NCBI GenBank assembly: GCA_035560555.1
Contig: DATMZF010000013.1
Span: forward strand, 57,488-121,487
Direction: 5' to 3'
DNA from: UBA11090 sp035560555
GTDB taxonomy: Bacteria; Spirochaetota; Spirochaetia; Treponematales; Rectinemataceae
Length of the DNA: 64,000 nt
Shown: piece after piece, positions 42,085 through 50,510 of the stretch
Layout: the number at the start of each line of letters is the position of its first letter
Position numbering within the stretch: the stretch's first letter is position 1
Made by a program: the position numbers and the translations under genes
Notes under the pieces: model-generated
The model's input: the letters and a program-made list of their open reading frames with translations, nothing else
What the model was told of the DNA's origin: nothing
Databases searched by the model: none

Positions 42085-44175
42085 ATGTCCAATGACATTC
42101 ACAAGATGCGAAACATCGGAATTTCCGCGCATATCGACTCGGGCAAGACAACCTTGTCCGAGCGTATTCTCTTCTACTGCCAGAAGATCTATGCCATACA
42201 CGAAGTAAGGGGCAAGGATGGCGCCGGCGCCACCATGGATTCCATGGACCTCGAACGCGAACGAGGCATAACGATCCAATCGGCCGCCACTAATGTTCAG
42301 TGGAAGGGCTACGATATCAACCTCATCGACACGCCCGGACACGTTGATTTCACCATCGAGGTCGAACGCAGCTTGCGCGTCCTCGACGGAGCCATACTCG
42401 TGCTCTGCGCGGTAGCGGGCGTACAGTCACAGTCCATCACAGTGGACCGCCAGCTCAAACGCTATCATGTTCCCCGGCTCGCCTTCGTCAACAAGTGCGA
42501 CCGCACCGGCGCCAACCCCTTCAAGGTCAAGGCGCAGCTCCAGGAAAAGCTTGGTCTCAATCCGGCCTTCGTCACGATCCCCATCGGGCTTGAGGACAAG
42601 CTGGAAGGCGTCATAGACCTCGTAACGATGCGCGCCGTGTATTTTGACGGCCCCAGCGGCGAGGATATTCGCTACGCCGACATTCCCGCCCATCTCCAGG
42701 CCGACGCCGAGCGCTACCGCGAGGAACTCGCCGAAGCGGCTTCCATGTTCTCCGACGAACTCGCGGAGGCTTTTCTCGACGGCGAATACACGAACGAGAT
42801 GCTCATGGCGGCCATCCGCACGGGTGTCATCGCCGAGAAATTCGTCCCCGTCTTCGTCGGCTCCGCTTACAAGAACAAGGGCGTCCAGCTGCTTCTCGAC
42901 GCCGTCGTCAGCTACCTCCCCGATCCCACCGAAGTCCGCAACGTCGCGCTCGACCTCGACAACGGCGAGAAAGAAGTCGAACTCATCTCCGACCCAGACC
43001 AGAAACCCGTGGCTCTCGGCTTCAAGCTCGAAGACGGACAGTACGGTCAGCTCACCTATGTGCGCATCTATCAAGGCGAACTCAAGAAGGGCGATGAACT
43101 CTACAACACCAGGTCGCGCAAGCGCTTTAAGGTAGGAAGGCTCGTCCGCATGCACGCCAACTCCATGGAAGACATCACCGAAGGCTATTGCGGCGACATC
43201 GTCGCCCTCTTCGGCGTCGAGTGCGCTTCCGGCGACACCTTCTGCCATCCGGATCTCAACTACGCCATGTCCTCGATGTATATTCCCGAACCGGTCATCT
43301 CCCTGGCCATCGAGCCCAAGGACAAGAAATCCTCGGACCAGATGGGCAAGGCGCTCAACCGCTTCACAAAGGAAGACCCGACCTTCCAGACCTTCGTCGA
43401 TCCCGAGTCCAACCAGACCATCATCAAGGGAATGGGCGAACTCCATCTCGAAGTCTATGTGGAGCGCATGCGCCGCGAATATAAGTGCGAGGTGGAGATC
43501 GGCAGGCCGCAAGTCGCCTACCGCGAAGCCATCACGCAGCGGGCAGATTTCAACTATACCCACAAAAAGCAGACGGGCGGCTCCGGCCAGTACGGCCGCG
43601 TCGCGGGCTACATCGAACCCATCACCGAGCAGAACTACGAATTCGTCAACCAGGTGAAGGGCGGGGCGATTCCCCTCGAGTTCATCCCCTCCTGCGACAA
43701 GGGCTTCAAGGCCGCGACGCTGAAGGGCAGTCTCATCGGCTTCCCCATTGTCAACGTGCGCTGTCTCGTCAACGACGGCCAGAGCCATGCCGTAGACTCC
43801 TCCGATATCGCCTTCCAGCTTGCGGCCATAGGCGCTTTCAGGGAAGCATATGAAAAGGCCAAGCCCGCCATCCTCGAGCCCATCATGAAGGTGAGCGTCG
43901 AGGGCCCGAACGAATTCCAGGGCAACATTTTCGCTTCGCTGAACCAGAGGCGCGGCATCATCACCGCAAGCACCGAGGACGGATTGTTCTGCCGCGTCGA
44001 GGCGGAGGTTCCCCTCGCCGAGATGTTCGGCTATTCCACGGTCATAAGGTCGCTCACACAGGGCAAGGCCGAGTTCACCATGGAATTCGAGAAGTACGGA
44101 AAGGTTCCCACTTCCATCTCGGAAAAGCTCAGGGAAGACTACCTCGAGAAGAGGAAGAAAGAACATCAAAAATAA
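42085..44175 (+). CDS. fusA: Elongation factor G, spirochaete/mitochondrial EFG1 type
   Basis: A 696-residue translational GTPase for ribosomal translocation. The G1 motif is AHIDSGKTT, with switch II DTPGH and NKCD. HIDSGKTT, HEVRGKDG and MDSMDLERERGITIQSAAT resemble mitochondrial EFG1 and its spirochaete relatives and not ordinary bacterial EF-G (HIDAGKTT). Domain IV elements KKQTGGSGQYGRV and SSDIAFQLAA are present, as expected for a translocating factor. The ATG follows GAGGTGAAGG. A long open frame on the opposite strand is a codon-bias shadow. Confidence 0.95.
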   Translation: MSNDIHKMRNIGISAHIDSGKTTLSERILFYCQKIYAIHEVRGKDGAGATMDSMDLERERGITIQSAATNVQWKGYDINLIDTPGHVDFTIEVERSLRVLDGAILVLCAVAGVQSQSITVDRQLKRYHVPRLAFVNKCDRTGANPFKVKAQLQEKLGLNPAFVTIPIGLEDKLEGVIDLVTMRAVYFDGPSGEDIRYADIPAHLQADAERYREELAEAASMFSDELAEAFLDGEYTNEMLMAAIRTGVIAEKFVPVFVGSAYKNKGVQLLLDAVVSYLPDPTEVRNVALDLDNGEKEVELISDPDQKPVALGFKLEDGQYGQLTYVRIYQGELKKGDELYNTRSRKRFKVGRLVRMHANSMEDITEGYCGDIVALFGVECASGDTFCHPDLNYAMSSMYIPEPVISLAIEPKDKKSSDQMGKALNRFTKEDPTFQTFVDPESNQTIIKGMGELHLEVYVERMRREYKCEVEIGRPQVAYREAITQRADFNYTHKKQTGGSGQYGRVAGYIEPITEQNYEFVNQVKGGAIPLEFIPSCDKGFKAATLKGSLIGFPIVNVRCLVNDGQSHAVDSSDIAFQLAAIGAFREAYEKAKPAILEPIMKVSVEGPNEFQGNIFASLNQRRGIITASTEDGLFCRVEAEVPLAEMFGYSTVIRSLTQGKAEFTMEFEKYGKVPTSISEKLREDYLEKRKKEHQK

Positions 44176-44304
44176 TATTTTTGAATTTATCTTTTGCCCG
44201 CCCGCCGGAAATGCGGGTATACTAAGGGTTGAGCATGCACCCCGGTGCACCAACACCAGCGCGAATGCCAGGGGATTACCCCGCAATCGTCGAAAGGAGA
44301 CCAC

Positions 44305-45009
44305 ATGCTGAAGGAAGAATTCATCTCGAAAAGCAGCGTGCGCATACTGGAGCAAGCGATCGAAGGCGGCCTTGGGGCCGGCAATATTGGAATAGTCTCC
44401 AGCAGAAAGGGCATAGGCAAGACCTCCGTTCTCGTCCAGATGGCGCTCGATAAGCTCATCCAGGGAGAAAAGGTCATCCATGTCTCCTTCAATGCGCACA
44501 CGAGTTATGTTATTTCCTGGTACGAGAATATTTTCGATGAAATCGCCAAGCGCAAGAATTTGGAAGACATCGGCAACCTGAAAGACCAACTGGTGCGCAA
44601 CCGCGTCATCATGAACTTTACCCAGGAAGGCGTATCGGTCGACCAGATCACCCGCTCCCTCAAGGCGATGATCGTGGATGGCGGCTTCGACGCGAAGACG
44701 GTCATCGTCGACGGCTTCGATTTCTCGCGCGGAACGGTCGAGCGTTTCGAAAAGGTCAAGAAGTTCATAGCGGAGATGGGCCTCGAAGTCTGGTACTCCT
44801 GCACCCTGTCGGGCGCGGATCCCCTCTTCGACAAGAACAATGTGCCTATCCTGCTCAGGGAGCTGTTGCCCCTGATTTCAGTCCTCATCGTCCTGGAACC
44901 CATGCACGATTACATCCACTTCAAGGTCGTCAAGGATCACGAGAGGCTGAATCCCAGGGACCTGAGCCTGAAGCTAGACACGAAATCCCTGCTCATAGCG
45001 GAGAATTGA
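44305..45009 (+). CDS. P-loop ATPase-like protein, unknown
   Basis: A 234-residue soluble protein. A Walker A-like sequence GIVSSRKGIGKTS (first Gly replaced) begins about residue 29, and a Walker B-like strand KTVIVDGFDF occurs about 135. The overall layout resembles a single RecA/KaiC-like domain. The function is not recognised. AAAGGAGA precedes the ATG; TATACT at about 44216 may be its -10. It lies between EF-G and a terminator. Confidence 0.75.
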   Translation: MLKEEFISKSSVRILEQAIEGGLGAGNIGIVSSRKGIGKTSVLVQMALDKLIQGEKVIHVSFNAHTSYVISWYENIFDEIAKRKNLEDIGNLKDQLVRNRVIMNFTQEGVSVDQITRSLKAMIVDGGFDAKTVIVDGFDFSRGTVERFEKVKKFIAEMGLEVWYSCTLSGADPLFDKNNVPILLRELLPLISVLIVLEPMHDYIHFKVVKDHERLNPRDLSLKLDTKSLLIAEN

Positions 45010-45103
45010 TAGAGGCGTCGCTGGAAAGCGACATGGTTTAGGGCGAGGCGCCTAGTGGCGGCATTGCCCAGTGCCGGGCGCCATGAGGCGCGCGATGAGA
45101 ACG

Positions 45104-45145
45104 GGAGCCGTTCACGAGAGGATCGTGGGCGGCTCCTATTTTTTT
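45104..45145 (+). terminator. Intrinsic terminator after the P-loop gene
   Basis: GGAGCCG pairs with CGGCTCC, with an inner CACGA/TCGTG stem, followed by TATTTTTTT. It overlaps the last bases of the convergent GH16-like gene. Confidence 0.8.
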
Positions 45146-45906
45146 GCCGGAATGAATTCGAAGGAGTCTATGGTGACGGCAAGAGAGCCGCGGCCGGAGG
45201 GCGGAACGTCGCCGTGGGCGAGGTAGAGGTTGATATGGACCTGGCTCGAGGGCTTGGGGACCGCCTTGGGGTCGGAGAAGCCCCAGGAAGAGATGATGGA
45301 GGGGGAGCCGTCCTCCGGCCGCGATCCGTAGCCCTCCCAGGAAACGAAATCTATTCTTCCTTCGAGCCAGGTAAACGAATAGGTCGCAGGACCGTCAATT
45401 TTCGAAATATCGAAGGTCATCATATGGCCGGGATTGGCGTAGGGCTGGATCACGTACTGCCCCAGTACGGGTTCTCCGCTCTGCCCCCAGGCTGAGAATT
45501 CGATGTCGATTTCCCGATGGCTGTAGGCGCTCGCCCTCGAATAGGTGAAAAGTCCGAGCACGACATTCGGATCCAGGTCGGCTGGAGGGGTCCTGATCTT
45601 GAAAACATAGGTGCCATAACCCATGAACTTCTGCGAGGTCACCTCGCCCGCGTGCCAGACGCCTTCCTCAGGCGATATTTTCAAGGTCAGCGATCCATCG
45701 TCGTTCAGGAAAACGGAAAGATCGCGGCCTCCGAAGTAGTTGTCCATCGGGCCCTCGGGCTGCGTGGTCTGGCGAACCATCCATTTGTAGTTGGAAAAGG
45801 TCAACGTCTGAGGCTGGGGATTTTCCTGGGAATGCGACGTCGCGGGAACCAGTATCAAAAGGAAAAAGGCAGGAAGGAGTCTTCTGGCTGTCGATCCTGG
45901 ATTCAT
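45136..45906 (-). CDS. Secreted GH16-like glycoside hydrolase
   Basis: A 256-residue protein with a signal peptide (cut near SHSQ). The GH16-type catalytic motif ExDxE is present as REIDIEFSAWG, about residue 137; the surrounding fold (GVWHAGEVTSQKFMGYGTYVFKIR and WLEGRIDFVSWEG) fits a beta-jelly-roll glucanase. It probably cuts a beta-glucan or galactan outside the cell. GGAGA precedes the ATG. No polysaccharide cluster surrounds it. Confidence 0.83.
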   Translation of the reverse strand: MNPGSTARRLLPAFFLLILVPATSHSQENPQPQTLTFSNYKWMVRQTTQPEGPMDNYFGGRDLSVFLNDDGSLTLKISPEEGVWHAGEVTSQKFMGYGTYVFKIRTPPADLDPNVVLGLFTYSRASAYSHREIDIEFSAWGQSGEPVLGQYVIQPYANPGHMMTFDISKIDGPATYSFTWLEGRIDFVSWEGYGSRPEDGSPSIISSWGFSDPKAVPKPSSQVHINLYLAHGDVPPSGRGSLAVTIDSFEFIPAKK

Positions 45907-45923
45907 GGTGGTCTCCGTTTCGT

Positions 45924-46652
45924 TCAGGCTTCGAGATAATAGATCGTGGCGGGGGATCCGGCCGCCATATTCAGGGGGAAGCGGTCATCTTTCAGGACTT
46001 TGTCCAACATCGCCTTTTTTTCGCGTCCGCGAACGAGAACCATGGTGTGCCGCGACCGCTTGAGGAGAGCGGCGCTCATCGTCATCCGCGATACGGGATG
46101 GGAAGGGGCTTCGGTGGTGACCGTAAGGGATTCGGCCATCGTATCGGCCAGGGAAAAGAGACCGGCGGTATGGCCATCGGCGCCCATCCCGAGAACGGAG
46201 AGGTCGAAGGCCGGCCTTGCGCCGATGGCTTTCTCGATTTCTTCGGTATAGGCCACGCATGCTTTTTCCCGGTCGCCCTCGGGCCAGAGATGGACGACGG
46301 GAGGATGTTTCCAGGACGCGACAGATGGCGCTCCAGCGGCGCGCGGCGCCGGGGCCGCCCCCTCCCCGAAAACCGAGGCTATCATCTTTCCGTTGCGCGA
46401 AGGGCTATCGGCCGGTACTTCCCTTTCGTCGCCGACCCAGAGATGGATACGGATTTTGCCGCTCAGGGCGGCGAGGGAGGGGGCGGCGGCAAGCGCCCTG
46501 TACGCGGGCTCCGGAGTGTTCCCTCCGGCCAGACTCGCGTGGAATACAGCCTGCCGGCGGCCTGCGGCCGCCTCTACGGCGCCTGCAAAATCCAGGACAA
46601 TCCGGCCTATCCAGGCACCCTCGTCCTCGAATCGGCAAAGGGCGAACTTCAA
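45924..46652 (-). CDS. pgl: 6-phosphogluconolactonase
   Basis: A 242-residue SugarP_isomerase-fold enzyme. Motifs are LAGGNTPEPAY, WVGDER and GMGADGHTAGLF. It hydrolyses 6-phosphogluconolactone in the oxidative pentose phosphate pathway. I place the start at a TTG at 46652 that overlaps the zwf stop codon (TTGA) because this gives normal length; an ATG at 46739 would overlap zwf by 91 bp. It follows zwf, which makes its substrate. Confidence 0.85.
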   Translation of the reverse strand: MKFALCRFEDEGAWIGRIVLDFAGAVEAAAGRRQAVFHASLAGGNTPEPAYRALAAAPSLAALSGKIRIHLWVGDEREVPADSPSRNGKMIASVFGEGAAPAPRAAGAPSVASWKHPPVVHLWPEGDREKACVAYTEEIEKAIGARPAFDLSVLGMGADGHTAGLFSLADTMAESLTVTTEAPSHPVSRMTMSAALLKRSRHTMVLVRGREKKAMLDKVLKDDRFPLNMAAGSPATIYYLEA

Positions 46653-48223
46653 GCGGGGAACTCCGGAACCGCCGAACCGGCGGGATACAGAAGCAAGCCA
46701 CCCTGCTCCGGCGCGGCATGGGCATCCATCGATGCCCATGCCGCCTCCAGCGCGTCGACAATGCGCCAGGCATGCTCGGATTCGTCGGCGCGGATAAAGA
46801 GCGTGGAATCCCCGGCGAGGGCGTCGGCGATAAGCCGCTCGTAGGCCTCGGGCAGATAGTCGGCCACTTCCCTGTACGAAAAGCGGAGCTCGCTCGCCTT
46901 GATGGCGGGAATGCCCGGCACCTTGGCGTTGAACCTCAGCCAGACACCCTCGTCGGGCTGTATCCTGATGGTGAGCGTGTTATGCATGAGCGTGTCGCCG
47001 CATTGGGCGGCGAAAAGCGCGACGGGCGGCCGCCTGAAATGGATGACGATCTGGCTGAATTTCGACGCGAAAGCCTTGCCGGTCGACAGCCTGATCGGAA
47101 CGCCGGAAAAGCGCCAGTTGTCCAGCTCGACCCGCAGAGAGACGAAAGTCTCCGTGGTCGAATCGGGCCGCACCCTGGACTCATCCCTGTAGGCGCGAAC
47201 CTGTCCGCCTTCGGAATCCCTTCCCGCGACGTACTGACCCCGCCTCGACCGCGAAAGGATATCCCGCGGCAGAAGGCGCGAAACCGACTGCAGGACCTTC
47301 ACCTTCTCGTCGCGGATGCTCTCCGGGTCGAGACTCGCCGGCGGCTCCATCGTCGTCAGGCACATGAGCTGGATAAGGTGATTCTGGAGCATGTCGCGCG
47401 CGGCGCCCGCGGAATCGTAGTATCCGCCCCTCTCCCCGATGCCCTCCGTCTCGAATACGGAAATATCGATCGACTCGATGTGGTTCCTGTTCCAGACCGG
47501 CTCGAAAACCGAGTTCGCGAACCTGAGATAGAGAAGGTTCTGCACCGTTTCCTTGCCGAGGTAATGGTCTATCCGGTAGATGTCTTTTTCGGCGAAGCCG
47601 TTGTGGAGAGCCGCTGTCAGTGCCAGGGCGCTTTTCCCGTCCCGCCCGTAGGGTTTTTCCACGACGAGCCGGCGCCAGCCCTTCCGGCCTTCCCAGCCCG
47701 CGTCGCCGCCGGCCGCGCCCGATCCCGCTGAACCCAAGCCGGCCTCGCTCAGCCTTCCGGCGATGGTGCCGAAATGCTCCGGGCCGACGGCGAGGTAGAA
47801 CAGCGCGTTGGCGGGACAGCTTCGACCCTTTGCCCTGGCCTTGAAACCGGCGTCGCGGCCGGCGATGATGTCGGCGAGAAGACTATAGCCCGCGGGGGCG
47901 TCCAGATCGGAGGCGAGATAGAAGATCCTGTTTGAAAAGGATTCCCACTGCCTGTCGGAAAACTTTCCGCGTCTCGCGTATTTCACGCAGCTTCGCTTAA
48001 GGTCCTCGCGATATGACGCGTCGTCCAGCGGCTTGCGCGCGAAACCGACGATGATGAGATCGCGGGGCAGGATGTCGCCCGCGAAGAGGTCGAAAAGAGC
48101 GGGGAATATCTTCCTGTGGGCGAGATCCCCGGTGGCGCCGAAAACGACGAAGAGGGCCGCCTCGGGCGCGAAGGCGCCATTGTCCAGGTTGCAGAGCGGG
48201 TAGCTCTCCGACTTTTCGTTCAT
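46649..48223 (-). CDS. zwf: Glucose-6-phosphate 1-dehydrogenase
   Basis: A 524-residue enzyme. The coenzyme site GATGDLAHRK is near residue 29 and the active-site signature RIDHYLGKE about 217. An Ala/Gly-rich insertion (about 163-182) lengthens the N-terminal half compared with the usual protein. It oxidises glucose-6-phosphate, giving NADPH. Probably co-transcribed with the methyltransferase gene upstream (22 bp) and pgl downstream. Confidence 0.95.
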   Translation of the reverse strand: MNEKSESYPLCNLDNGAFAPEAALFVVFGATGDLAHRKIFPALFDLFAGDILPRDLIIVGFARKPLDDASYREDLKRSCVKYARRGKFSDRQWESFSNRIFYLASDLDAPAGYSLLADIIAGRDAGFKARAKGRSCPANALFYLAVGPEHFGTIAGRLSEAGLGSAGSGAAGGDAGWEGRKGWRRLVVEKPYGRDGKSALALTAALHNGFAEKDIYRIDHYLGKETVQNLLYLRFANSVFEPVWNRNHIESIDISVFETEGIGERGGYYDSAGAARDMLQNHLIQLMCLTTMEPPASLDPESIRDEKVKVLQSVSRLLPRDILSRSRRGQYVAGRDSEGGQVRAYRDESRVRPDSTTETFVSLRVELDNWRFSGVPIRLSTGKAFASKFSQIVIHFRRPPVALFAAQCGDTLMHNTLTIRIQPDEGVWLRFNAKVPGIPAIKASELRFSYREVADYLPEAYERLIADALAGDSTLFIRADESEHAWRIVDALEAAWASMDAHAAPEQGGLLLYPAGSAVPEFPA

Positions 48224-48245
48224 GCCTCAGCGCTCCCGATCGGGT

Positions 48246-49394
48246 TCAGCCCTTGGCCGGGAACCAATGAAACCACTGTTCCTCCGCTCCGTTCACGATA
48301 TGGTGGGAGGCGTCCGGAAGCATTCCGAACACGTCGCCGAAATCGTCCTTGTCGGTTATGAAGCCCATCGCCCAGTTGCCCGTGGAGAACCTGTCCCTCA
48401 TCTCGGCCAGTCTTTCGTAGAGCTCCTTGGCTTCTTCCTGGGTTCCCAGCCTGTTGCCGTAGGGCGGGTTGGCCAAGAGATGCCCCTTGGGGGCGAAGGG
48501 CGCCGCGTCCTCGGCCTTTCTCTGCTCGAAGGTGATCCAATCCAGCACGCCCGCGTCGTCGGCGTTTCCGCGCGCGGCGTTCAGCGCGTCCGGATCGGTG
48601 TCCGATGCCCTGATATCCACCTCGACATCGTTTCGGATCTTCGCCTCGAATTCCGACCTCACCTCATCGACGACCTTGGGCGAAACGCCGGGCATCAGCT
48701 CGAAGGAGAAGCGGCGCATGAGGCCGGGCGCGAAATCGAGGGCGTAGAGGGCCGCCTCGATGGCTATGGTGCCAGATCCGCAGAAGGGGTCGAGAAGAGC
48801 GTATTTCCTGTTCCATCCGGAGAAGAAAAGGAGGGAAGCGGCGATCGTCTCCTTGAGCGGCGCCAAGACGACACGCTTTCGGTATCCTCTCTTGTGCAGG
48901 GGATCGCCCGAGGTGTCGATGCCGACCGAGCACTCGTCGTTGTCCAGATAGACGCGCGCGCCGACGATATTGCCCGTTTCGGGCATCTGGCTCATCTTGT
49001 AGATTTCCATGAGCCGGGAATAAGCGGCTTTCTGCGTCATGGACTGGAGGCTCGTCTGCGCCGCCAGCTTGGACGCGTGCGATCGCACTCTCTCGATGTG
49101 GAGTTTCGAATCCTTGAAGCAGCAGAGTTCCCAGGGAAGAGCCCGTATGCCCTCGAAAAAGGCGTCGAAATCCCCCGCGTTGAAGCGTCCGAGCTCAAGC
49201 AGCACCCTTTCGACCGTTCGAAGGCCTATATTGGCCGTGGCCAGATCCCTGGCCAGGGTGATCTCATCCAATTTAAAGTAGATTCTGCCCGGCCTTCGTT
49301 CGAGGACGGAAAGACCGAGTCGAGTGATTTCCTGCGCGGCGATTTTTTCGAGGCCGACGGCGCAAAGCGCGATGCCCCTCATTTGAGTTCCCAT
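48246..49394 (-). CDS. THUMP-domain rRNA (guanine-N2) methyltransferase, RlmL/YpsC-like
   Basis: A 382-residue methyltransferase. The N-terminal third is a ferredoxin-like/THUMP RNA-binding region. The SAM-binding motif DPFCGSGTIAIEAAL and the catalytic NPPYG are typical of N2-guanine methyltransferases acting on 23S rRNA. The ATG at 49394 has no ribosome-binding site but a -10-like box six bases upstream; ATG at 49382 is the alternative. Confidence 0.9.
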   Translation of the reverse strand: MGTQMRGIALCAVGLEKIAAQEITRLGLSVLERRPGRIYFKLDEITLARDLATANIGLRTVERVLLELGRFNAGDFDAFFEGIRALPWELCCFKDSKLHIERVRSHASKLAAQTSLQSMTQKAAYSRLMEIYKMSQMPETGNIVGARVYLDNDECSVGIDTSGDPLHKRGYRKRVVLAPLKETIAASLLFFSGWNRKYALLDPFCGSGTIAIEAALYALDFAPGLMRRFSFELMPGVSPKVVDEVRSEFEAKIRNDVEVDIRASDTDPDALNAARGNADDAGVLDWITFEQRKAEDAAPFAPKGHLLANPPYGNRLGTQEEAKELYERLAEMRDRFSTGNWAMGFITDKDDFGDVFGMLPDASHHIVNGAEEQWFHWFPAKG

Positions 49395-49400
49395 GGATTC

Positions 49401-49429
49401 AGTATGCTGGAAAGAGGTCGATTTTACAA
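49401..49429 (-). promoter_or_regulatory. Promoter close to the rRNA methyltransferase start
   Basis: CATACT (49401-49406) and TTGTAA (49424-49429), 17 bp apart on the minus strand; the ATG is six bases after the -10. Confidence 0.5.
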
Positions 49430-49450
49430 GGCCGAGGAGGCGGCTCCCGA

Positions 49451-49479
49451 TTGACCTAACTCCATATCATCCATATTCT
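49451..49479 (+). promoter_or_regulatory. Promoter close to the azlC start
   Basis: TTGACC (49451-49456) and TATTCT (49474-49479), 17-bp spacer; the ATG is seven bases after the -10. Confidence 0.6.
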
Positions 49480-49486
49480 TCTCGCA

Positions 49487-50194
49487 ATGACAATTTCAGA
49501 CGGCAAAAGCAGTTCGGCCATCCACGCCTTCAAGGCGAGCATACCCGTCCTTCTCGGCTATGTGACCATCGGTTTCGGCTTCGGCCTGCTCGCGGTTAAT
49601 TCCGGATATCCCTGGTGGTTCGCCCTGCTCATGAGCGTCTTCGTCTACGCCGGCGCGGCGCAATACATCGGCATCGGCCTTTTCGCGGCGGGCGCCTCCC
49701 TGGCGGAAATCGCCCTCGTCACCCTCATCGTCAACCTTCGGCACGCGGCCTACGGGCTTTCCCTCATCAAAACCTTCGGTGCGCATCCGCGCGTGCGCCC
49801 CTACCTCGTCTTCGCCCTCACCGACGAAACCTACGCCCTCCTGAGTTCGGCAAGCGAAGAGGACAGGGCCGACGGCGGCTTCCTTCTCATGGTTTCGGGC
49901 TTCAACCAGCTCTATTGGGTGCTGGGCACAGCCATCGGCGCCCTGGCGGGCGCCCTCATTCCCTACAAGATCGAAGGGCTCAATTTCGCCCTGACCGCGA
50001 TGTTCATCGTCCTGGCCGTGGAGCAGGCGCTCAAGCTGAGGAAAGCCCTGCCCTTCCTGGTGGCTGGCCTCTCCACCATCGCGGCGAAGTTCCTCGTCGG
50101 GGACAGGGGAACCATCATCGTCGGGCTGCTCATGGCGACGATAATCCTGGTGGCGGGCGACCGCAAGGGAGCATCCGATGCTGAGCGTCGCTGA
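49487..50194 (+). CDS. azlC: Branched-chain amino acid exporter, large subunit AzlC
   Basis: A 235-residue inner-membrane protein with about five to seven membrane segments and family motifs GYVTIGFGFGLLAV and VYAGAAQYIG, NLRHAAYG. With AzlD it exports branched-chain amino acids or analogues. It has no ribosome-binding site, which fits a leaderless message. It overlaps azlD by 17 bp and faces the ilv-leu operon. Confidence 0.93.
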   Translation: MTISDGKSSSAIHAFKASIPVLLGYVTIGFGFGLLAVNSGYPWWFALLMSVFVYAGAAQYIGIGLFAAGASLAEIALVTLIVNLRHAAYGLSLIKTFGAHPRVRPYLVFALTDETYALLSSASEEDRADGGFLLMVSGFNQLYWVLGTAIGALAGALIPYKIEGLNFALTAMFIVLAVEQALKLRKALPFLVAGLSTIAAKFLVGDRGTIIVGLLMATIILVAGDRKGASDAERR

Positions 50195-50510
50195 AGCCCT
50201 CATCGCCGCCGCGGCGATGACGTTGATCATCGTGTTCTGCCGCGCCCTGCCCTTCCTCTTCTTCGCGGGCAGAAAACCTCCCGCCTTTCTCTCCTTCGTC
50301 GAAGTCTATATGCCCGCGATCGCCATGACCGTCCTGGCTCTGTCTTCCTACACTTCGATCGACTGGGCGGCCCCCACCGCTGGAGCCGCTTCGGCCGTCG
50401 CGGGCGCGGCCGTCGTCGCTCTCCATCTCTGGAAACGGAACGCCCTCCTCAGCATCCTGGGAGGCACGCTCCTCTACATGTTCCTCAATTTTCTCCTGGT
50501 TCGAGTATGA
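50178..50510 (+). CDS. azlD: Branched-chain amino acid exporter, small subunit AzlD
   Basis: A 110-residue membrane protein with about four hydrophobic segments, CRALPFLFFAGRKPP and the usual AzlD pattern. It works with AzlC. Its 3' end overlaps the convergent ilvB by 26 bp. Confidence 0.92.
   Translation: MLSVAEALIAAAAMTLIIVFCRALPFLFFAGRKPPAFLSFVEVYMPAIAMTVLALSSYTSIDWAAPTAGAASAVAGAAVVALHLWKRNALLSILGGTLLYMFLNFLLVRV

Noticed and set aside
42427..44589. A 720-codon open frame antisense to EF-G
   Set aside because: It lies almost wholly over fusA, lacks recognisable motifs and fits the codon-bias shadow seen opposite many GC-rich genes.
46217..47731. A 504-codon plus-strand frame
   Set aside because: Antisense to zwf and pgl; rich in Arg/Gly/Pro with no family pattern.
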